A stretch of DNA of 64,000 nucleotides, taken from Mermis nigrescens (Eukaryota > Nematoda > Enoplea > Mermithida > Mermithidae). The stretch lies in NCBI GenBank assembly GCA_036768485.1, contig JAVLUZ010000740.1, positions 124,001 through 188,000 on the forward strand. Direction: 5' to 3'. Shown here piece by piece: positions 54,201-63,200 of the stretch (position 1 is its first letter; the number at the start of each line of letters is the position of its first letter). The translations under genes were made by a program, and so were the position numbers. Below the pieces are notes generated by a model. That model was not told the origin of the DNA and searched no databases. It saw only the letters and a program-made list of their open reading frames with translations.

Positions 54201-57200
54201 ACTGCATTATTTCACTTTTGACACTAAAAAATCCAAAAATTTATTAATTTAAGGCGCTTTTTGAGTAAAAAAGTATTTGAAAGTACTAATCTGGCGCGAA
54301 ACATCGTACAAATTTTGACGTGTTTACTGCTTTTGACCTCAAAAATGATGCAAAAAACGTTCCATCAGCTCAAAATCGCCGGACAGTTCCTGTCCGGCTG
54401 ACCCATGTCCTCACCCCCTGTAAGCATGTATGGTGGAAGCTCGCTGTTTATTGACAAAAATTTAGACGCGATACACAGAGCCGCAACGGTGGGCATGTGC
54501 CTATTGGTGCCCAAAGGCTTGTTGTCCTTTCCCGAGCAAAACGATCGACTTTTGGGCACCATTGACGTCTGGTGGATAATACACGACGGCGGCCTGCTGA
54601 TCGTTTTGCCGTTTTTGCTAAAACAGCACAAAGTTTGGCGTCAGTGTAAACTGAGAGTATTCGCCGTTGCTCAAATGAACGATAATAGCATTAAGATGAA
54701 GCAAGATTTGCAACATTGGGTAACAACATTTTACTTTTTCGTCGCAGAAATGAGCTTATAGAGGTTTATTAAGGGTTCTCATCGTTTATGGGTAGCAACT
54801 AAATTCTGGGGTGTCCGATGGGGCCAAATTGCCAGAAATACATAGCACTAAAAATTCAAAACTGGGAGGGGGCAGGAAAAAAGTCATCAGACATGCTCAA
54901 ACACTCAAGCCAACATTCGTCACACTTTTCGATGCTATCTTGCCTATAGATTGAACTTTGACCCCCAAAACCAGGGTTCTACCTCAGATTTCACCTTATT
55001 ATTATATTAAAACCTGCATTCCTTATAAGAAGACCTACATTTTCGGAAGACAGGACGACTAATGGTACCGAAAATCAGGAGGTGAGGGTGAAGGATCCAA
55101 CTGATGGAACCTGCAATCAACCAAAGTTTCTTGTCAAAGCCGTGCTTTGCGAGGTGGTGCATTATCGAGCAAAATTAGCACTCCCTGTATATCCTCCTCC
55201 TTTCATTTTTCTTTATTACTTTTTGCAACTGGTTCGAGAGTTTGCAGTAGTAGTTGACATTTATTATTACATTGTTTGGTGTAAAATCAATCAATAGAGG
55301 ACTGAGAATCCCAATAAAAGTTACAAAATCACGTTTCTGGCTGATTTGGAGGCCTTAATCTTCGATGATGGTCTCCAAGCCTCCCCAACTCGCTGGATTG
55401 ACTGATGTTTGGTTTTTTGGTTATAACAGTAAACCCCTCCTTCATCGCTAGAAGTCTTTACTAAGTAAATTTTTCTGTATCTTGTTCAAATTGATGAAAC
55501 AAGCAGGCACGTATATCTCGGGGGAATGGGGGGTTCGGACCCCCGGAAATTCAGAAAAATCGGAAAAATATGACTTTTTAAACGTTGCGCTATTTTTGGC
55601 CTTTTTGGGCTTAGTTCAACCTCCAAAAGTGGTTTTGGTCCCTTCAAAATAGGACGGCCAGCTACGTGCATGGAAAAAAGTGCTTAAGTTTTCAGCTCAA
55701 TCATGTTTTTGCTCAGCTGTCAAAAAATGGGGCTCCTATTGGGCGAAGACCTTTGGCAATTCTAAATCTTCTGTTAAAATTGATAATGCTGTGCTTTAAT
55801 TTAACCTTAATACTAAGACTAACGGATGCACCTTACTTCCCCTGTCCTCCCCACTAGACCATGAACAGATGGAATTTCTTCTTGGGTGATCACAATTTTG
55901 GATGTCCAGTGGACCTCCCACCTTCAAAGTTCGTCACGCCAGTCCTGAAAATTGCAATTAATTCTGTAATACTGCTGGAAGCAAGGGTACTAGTTCCATA
56001 AACTTCACTCAATTACACGTGAATTTCTTCAGATTTTTGACCCGTGAGTATTAGGTATCAAATGACCTCCTAATACTCAGTAATTCAATTTTCGGTTGAT
56101 ATCACCGGATACAATCAATTAAAAGAGAATATCTCTAGGAAAAATTTAACAATAATTATGAAATTTGGAATTTGCATATCAGGTAAGCCTTACAATACAA
56201 ATATGAGAAAAACTTTGCTGCAACCTAATTACTGCCAAAAAACTTTGCCTCTATTGATCTACCCTCGTATATACTAATCAAATTTGATGTCCTTTCTTCC
56301 TCGTTTATTTCTATAATTTATAAAAGGTTCAGCTAGTGCTGTATCAATTATTGACTGTGCACTTATCTTTAAAATATTGTTGACTTTGTAAGAATTTTTA
56401 ATGGAATTTTCAGACCACCACAGGATGTCGAATCGAGCTTATATGATTTCTACAGCCGACCTATATTCCTCTTGTCCCTTAAGTGTTCGGCTATCTCCTA
56501 AGCAGATTTTTGATAATTATCTATCTTTAAATTTTTACCAAAAACATTGCGTATTGACATTTGTTCTATATACGAAATTTTAACGTAAGTTTTTATAAGT
56601 GCAGTCAGTATGTAAATGTACCACGTGGTACAAACCTTCAACCCAGAGTCGGTCTCGTCCCCATCTCCCCCCAGCCCTCTCAACGGCTGAAATCTTTTAC
56701 CCCTTCTGATTTTTGGCAAAAACTTGCGCTTTTTAACTGTTTCGGATGCTTTTTGCTATTTTTGGTCAAAAATATAACGTTATTCATCCCTCCCCCTAAA
56801 GATGGCCGACTACCCCTCCCAAAACTTTGAGCCGTTACTTGTATGCACACCCGGGCGTGGGGGTTTAGGGGGTATGCATCCCACCCCCGAGAAACTAAAA
56901 TATCCCCTACAGATACCAAAATACCCCCAGAATTTAATTTTTGAATTTTTTCTTGTCTTTTTCGCAATAGTTTGATGCCAATGGCTAGTGCTCGATGAGA
57001 AACGTTTAAAAATGGTGTTTTTTCGCCATACCACCATTTTAAAGGCTATTTTTTCGACCTTTGAAAAATATTGCACCCCCCAGAATTTCGATGCCGCCCA
57101 CCTATGCTTGTATGTGAACATTTTCGCTTGCATAAAATAGGTGTATCAGTTGCGCATTGATGCATCGGTCGATGTGGTCGAATTATCCGATAGCACAATT

Positions 57201-60200
57201 TCGGCTTATACGTACGAAAAGACATTATTAATGGAAGAGCGTAGTCGCCTGGCCATGGATTTGCAGCTTTCTAGACAGGACATTGCGCACGAGGTACATT
57301 ATTTATGTTTGTGTGAATATTCAAAAATAATAATTAATACAAGAATTAAAAACGAATATTAAAACCTAAAAATATTGTTTACATCGATGCGTTTGTGCGT
57401 GCGTCTTGTGTGCGTCACAGTTCGATACAATGCATGCACGTGTTCTAAGGGCAGGGCTGGCTGTGGTTTGACTTCCCGGAATGACTGCCGCGCTGACCCC
57501 CAAAAATTTCAAGTTTTGAAGAAAAAACTTAGACAATGCACTGCTTTAGGCTTTTCAGCGATATTTCGGCTTAGAAAGTATCAAAGGTGCGCAAGGTCAA
57601 AATGTCAGGGGTTGAGAGCCAAAAATTGCTAGATAGCTACATATGTGCTTCGTAACAACGGCTCTATAGCCCTTTTGGTGTCAGAAAATTAGCTATATAG
57701 CCTTTTTGGTCTCAGAAACAGCTACTATATAGCCTTTTGATTCCAAACATAGATATATAGTCTTTTTGGACTAAAAATAGCTATTAATCCCTTTTTGGAG
57801 TCGAGACAATAGATATATATCCTTTTGAAACTCAGAAAAGGCAACTAAATAGCATTTCTGAGCTCAAAAAAGACTATGTAGCTAGTTTTCTGAGCCCCAA
57901 AAAGGCTGTATAGCTAATTTTCTGAGCCCAAAGAAGGCTATACAGCAGTGGTTTTTCGGTCAAAATCGCAGGATAGCTATCAGTTTTTCAAAGCTCAGGG
58001 TGAGGGGCAATCCCCCCTCACCAGGTGCACAAGGTCAGGGTCGACAGGAGGGGGGTGAAATGCCAAAAATCTGAAACAGTTAATTCAACGTTCACGATTT
58101 TTTTGCTGTTTTAATGATCAAAATGGTCAAAATAGCCTATAAAACGTTTTTTTCGTGTTAATAACACATTTTAAAAGCATTTTTAGTCCATTTTGACTGC
58201 ATTATATCACTTTTAACACTAAAAAATGCAAAAATTTATCAATTTTGGGCGCTTTTTGAGTAAAAAGGAAAAATTTTGACATTTTTACTGATTTTGATGT
58301 CAAAAATGATAAAAATGATGCAGAACAAGACTCAAAATCGCCGGACAGTACCGGTCTAGTTGACCCCTCAGGGGGGTAATACCCCCTCACCCCTATGTGC
58401 ATGTGTGCCTCTCATGCTTATGTATGGAAAGTATCAATTTATTTGATTTTTTAAAATAAATTTACGTTTCAACGTTCTAGAAAGAACGAGCATGACCAAT
58501 ACCCTCAAAAAAGTATTTTCGACGCGTACCCACCATTTTTATTACTCTTAGTCAAAACAAATTCAAAATGGCCTAATTGGCATTTACAAAATGGAAAAGA
58601 GGTACAATTAGTATTAACAATTAGATAAAATTTTTTTAAGATTAAAGGAAAATTATTATTCTCATGATATATGAAAGACATAAAGTATTTCTTAGGAAAT
58701 ATTTTACCTTTCAACACTCCGAAAGTTTAAATTGTTTTGTTTCGTTTTGCCCCGGTTATTTAATAATTTCTTCAACAATTTCTCACTTTTCTTCCTAATT
58801 TTGTTTATTTACAGAACTCTAGTTGAAACAGATTTATTGCGCCTTATTATCTTATTTATTTTAATATAAAAAAGTCCCGAATTTTTGGGTGAGAACTGAA
58901 GAGATAGAGGGTTAAGCATTTCTGGACCGTTTTTTTATAAAGTTTTCAAAAAAAATTTCAGCGGTTCCGAGCCGTAATATGGTAAAAAATACTTTTTTGT
59001 TTCCCAGCAATAATTTCTTGTTCCGTCATCAGCAAATTCCTGTTTAAAACTTTGCTAAAATGTTGATACCGGAAATAGAAATTATTATACAACTTATCTT
59101 ATACTTCCCCACTTAGGCTCTACCGAGAACCTATCAGCGATATTGCTATCTACTCCATATTTCAGTTTTGCACTTACTACCATACATGGGCAGCACCCAA
59201 ATTCTGGGGGTCAGGCTTGGGTTAATCGCTAAAAATGTTACGAAAATAGAATTCTGGGGTCTACAGTAATCTGCGGGGGGTTTTTAACTTCTTGGGGTAC
59301 AAACTCCCCGCGCCCATGTGTGCCTGCTACCGGATTATGCGTGTAGCACATAAGGCTTTCCATTGCGGCGCACAAAGACTGATTCATCAATTTTTCCTAA
59401 TAGCTTCAACCAAAATTTAGCAACATCGAAGTTTTGAGTCGGATCGTTTAGGCATCAGGAGCAGGCACGTATCTCCGGGTGGAAAGGGGGTTCGAACCCC
59501 CCCGAAATTCAGAAATATTGGAAAAATAGGACTTTTTAAGCGTTATTTTGTGCTATTTTTGGCCTTTTTGGGCTTAGTCCCCCGAAAGTTGTTGTGGGTC
59601 CCCTCCCCAAATAGGACGGCCAGCTACGTGCCTGATTCCGGAGAAGAATAATTTTCTGGGTGAATGAATATTACTTAAATGTAAATTATTTTTTTAGACT
59701 GGCCCACATAAGGTCACCAAAACGGATTTTAGTAAATTAATAATTGCTTTTGTATTACGCTTGTCGTATAACCAGCCTAACTTTGAGCTGGAGGCGTTTT
59801 GCTTCGAGTTATTAACTTTGCAATAAACCAAAATTGAGTACCAAGACAGGCCACGACATTGCTCATAGCATGGACAGGATGATGATAAATAAGTCGTCTT
59901 GACACTTTTGACAATTGATTTTTCGTATAAAAATAAACAGTTTTTGAAATTTTTCTACCATTGGGTAGAAATTTCTGAGAAACGCTCAAAAATGCTATTA
60001 TTTTTGCCTATACTTCCTAATAGGTCTACATTTTTTCGCGCGCTAATGAATGGCTCCGCGCGCAAATGTTCTCTGCTGACCATGAGCGGCCGCGCCAATG
60101 GGATGGCGCTAATAAACCCTGCGCTTACCCGTCGTTGTTTAGCCGAAAAGAAAAAATTTCGAGTCTGGCTGGCCCATTCAGAATTCCCATGCTGTTCTAT

Positions 60201-63200
60201 GCTTAATAGGCGATGCATTTTGATCGGCTCACAAGCATGCATGGGCTAATGATTAAACTAGTCGGTCTATTGTCGATAATGTTGATTACGAATATTTTTT
60301 CCGCTCTTCCGGCTTAACGCTTATTAAATTTTCTACGAATATATTGAAAAATTTATAGGAATTTTGCCTCAAAAATACTATGAAAAATTTTTACCGGCCA
60401 TTTCGCCGTCCGCCTTACATTAATCGTCGTCTTGCGCGGTTTACACTTTGTCATAATGTAGCTCTGGACAACTGTGTTATTTTTTTCAAATTGTTTCTTA
60501 CTTCGCGCCTTCCCTCAGCCCCAATTCTTAGTCGACCGACATCGCAGCCGCATCACCCTTTGCGGCCTGTCCGGCGACGCGAGCGACGCGAAACAAACGC
60601 GAACCCAGTCGTCGGCGGACGCGACGGCGGCGCCGCTTCGCGCCGCGCCGCCTTTTCGCTCGTCGATATCGACGGGCGTCGTTACGCCGCCGCTGCCGGC
60701 GACGGCGTCGAAAAATTTGGCGCCGAAAAAATCGTCGGATGCGGCGTCGCCGACGTTGCCCGGAAAAACGACGCTCGTTCGAGCGACGACGACGCCCGTT
60801 GACGAAAGTACGCGCAACGTTGAAGCGGATCCAGGATCGCTTTTTGAATTATTTTATTAAAATAAAATAAAATAGTGTATCTATTTTACATCCTATGTAG
60901 CAAGCCTGATATCAGAAGTTATTTCTGACTTTACAGGTTTTAGTGATTATTTTAAAAATATCGTAAAATTGACCTAAAAGCAACAAGGAGGATTATTATT
61001 AATAAATATTAGTAATAATTATTAAATATTAGTAAATAATAAATATTAGTGATAATATTAATATTAATCATTATTACTAATAAATATTAGTAATAATCAT
61101 ACATGATTTATGGTGGTCACCATGAGAAAAGTTTTCACCGTAGAGAGATAAAAATGGAAAAAAATGTATAAAAAATAAAAAATGTATTAAAAAAAGTTGT
61201 TCAAAAAATGATCATACATGATCTTGGGGGTTTACCCTGAGAAAAGTTTTCACCGTCCAGAAAATCCCCCCAGAATTCGCGATTTTCCAAAATTTTGTAG
61301 GAAAGCGTACTTGCCTTTTAGCAATCTGTTTGCTCTAAGGTGTCAATTTTTCGATGCTTCGCGCCATAGACCAATTTTTTACCATATTTTCTTCAATTTA
61401 ATCCAATTTTTCTCATACTTTTCGGAATTTTTTTATGTTTTTACGCTTTGGAAAGATCGATCATCGTCAGAAACGCCGAAAAATTATGTTTTTGACGCCT
61501 ATCCCCCTTTTTTGAGCTCGAAAAATGTACTTCAAAATTTCACCCTCCCCCAGAATTTTCATGTTGCGTTTGTCTGGTCATAGTAACTTAATAAATGGTC
61601 CTTAGCGCATCGAAAATAAGAATAAAAACAATAAGAAAATAAAATTATCATAGGTAGCGCGTTAGCGCATATGTACCTATAATGTGCGTACTTGGGTATC
61701 CCTAAAAAAGTGTCCCTTCCTACAGCAGCACTAGGGACACTTCTGTATTGTACGGTTTTTATTAAGATACATAGATAATAAAAAATTCGATGCCGCCATT
61801 TTTGTTATTTTTTACACTTCTACCCGGTGTGTAAAGAGCATGTAAAGTTCTACTGTAACGTGATAACATAGTTTTTCAAAAATTTTGGAGGGGTTCACGA
61901 CTTTTCCATCTAATTTTTGCATTCTGTTTAATCTGGTTTTTTGTAATGATTAAGTTAGATAGCACTTTTTTATTTTTGAAAAAGTAACTTATATCTAAAG
62001 TGGCATTGTAAAGAGTGTAAAGAATCTGAGGGTACAGAACACAATTCAGCTTCTTTTTTGTCTGTTAACAACTCCGGTTATGAGTAGTGATGTAAAAGAT
62101 CCAGATTTTTACCCAGATCCAGATCCAGATAAAGATCCGGTTCAGATTTTCTGGCAGATCCAGGTCCAGATCAGATAACCAGATCAGAAAATAACCAGAT
62201 CCAGATCCAGATCTTTTTGCCAGATCAAAATTTAAAAAGATTCAGATACACAGATACAGATCCAGATAAAAATATTTTTTGTGCAGCAATTTGTATTGCT
62301 AAAAAGGAGGGTGTAAAGCCCCCGAGCCCACGTGGATTGGGGGGTCGAGTAGCGGGACTAATATATCAGCTCCCCCAGAAGGGTCTGGGGCAGAGCCGAG
62401 GAAAATTTGAATTTTAGAGCTTTTACATAAGAATAACATCAGTAAAAATTGTCTAAAAAGTAAAAGCTCACAAGTTCAGACTTGTACCCATGGGCTTGAG
62501 TCAACCGAAAGACAGTGTAGTCTGCTTTTTACAAAAACATTAATCCAAATTACGAATGCAATTTTTTTAACACAAACGATACATTACCTAACAACACAAA
62601 ATGCAATACTATGAAAAATCCTGCCTAATTTCAATTCAACAAAGAAAAACGCTGTTAAAATTCATGAAAAATGACCGATGCACCTACTAAAACCATATGT
62701 ACATGTTCAGCATAGAAATTCTGAGGGGTCAAGGCACGGTTTTTTTGTATTCGGCAAAGATTTTTCGCTATGTACAAAGACTTTTGGGGACCGTCTTTGT
62801 ACATGTACAAAGATTTTTTGGAAGACAAAAACTTCAAAAAAGGTTCGAAATTCGCAAAAATTCTCGTGTGTGTTCTATATATCTTTATAATGGCAGAAAT
62901 TGTATTTTGAAAGGAAAATGCAAAGAAAAGAATTTTGAAATGTTTTGGAGTCAAGCTTCAACTTGATGTTGAGAAATTAGTCAGACCGATAGGTTAAAAG
63001 ATAGATTTTTGATATCCCATGTAGTTTGAAATCAAGCAAGAAAATTTGTGAATTTTTTAAAATTTTTTACTGCATCATGGCATAGATCTCGTCGAGAAAC
63101 GCTCAAAAATTCCATTGTTTTCGCGCATCTCATAATAACTTTCGAGACATATGACTTCAAAAATTTTGGGCCCCCTAAATAAAATCCTAGTTACGTCCCT

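Noticed and set aside
59899..60249. Overlapping 116- and 95-codon frames on opposite strands
   Set aside because: GC-rich patch next to a family E fragment; mutually overlapping frames and no homology seen.
60380..60817. Alternative frames (140 codons +, 100 codons -) over exon 18
   Set aside because: CG-rich composition removes stops in all frames; only the frame starting PQFLVDRH fits KCC and the splice phases.
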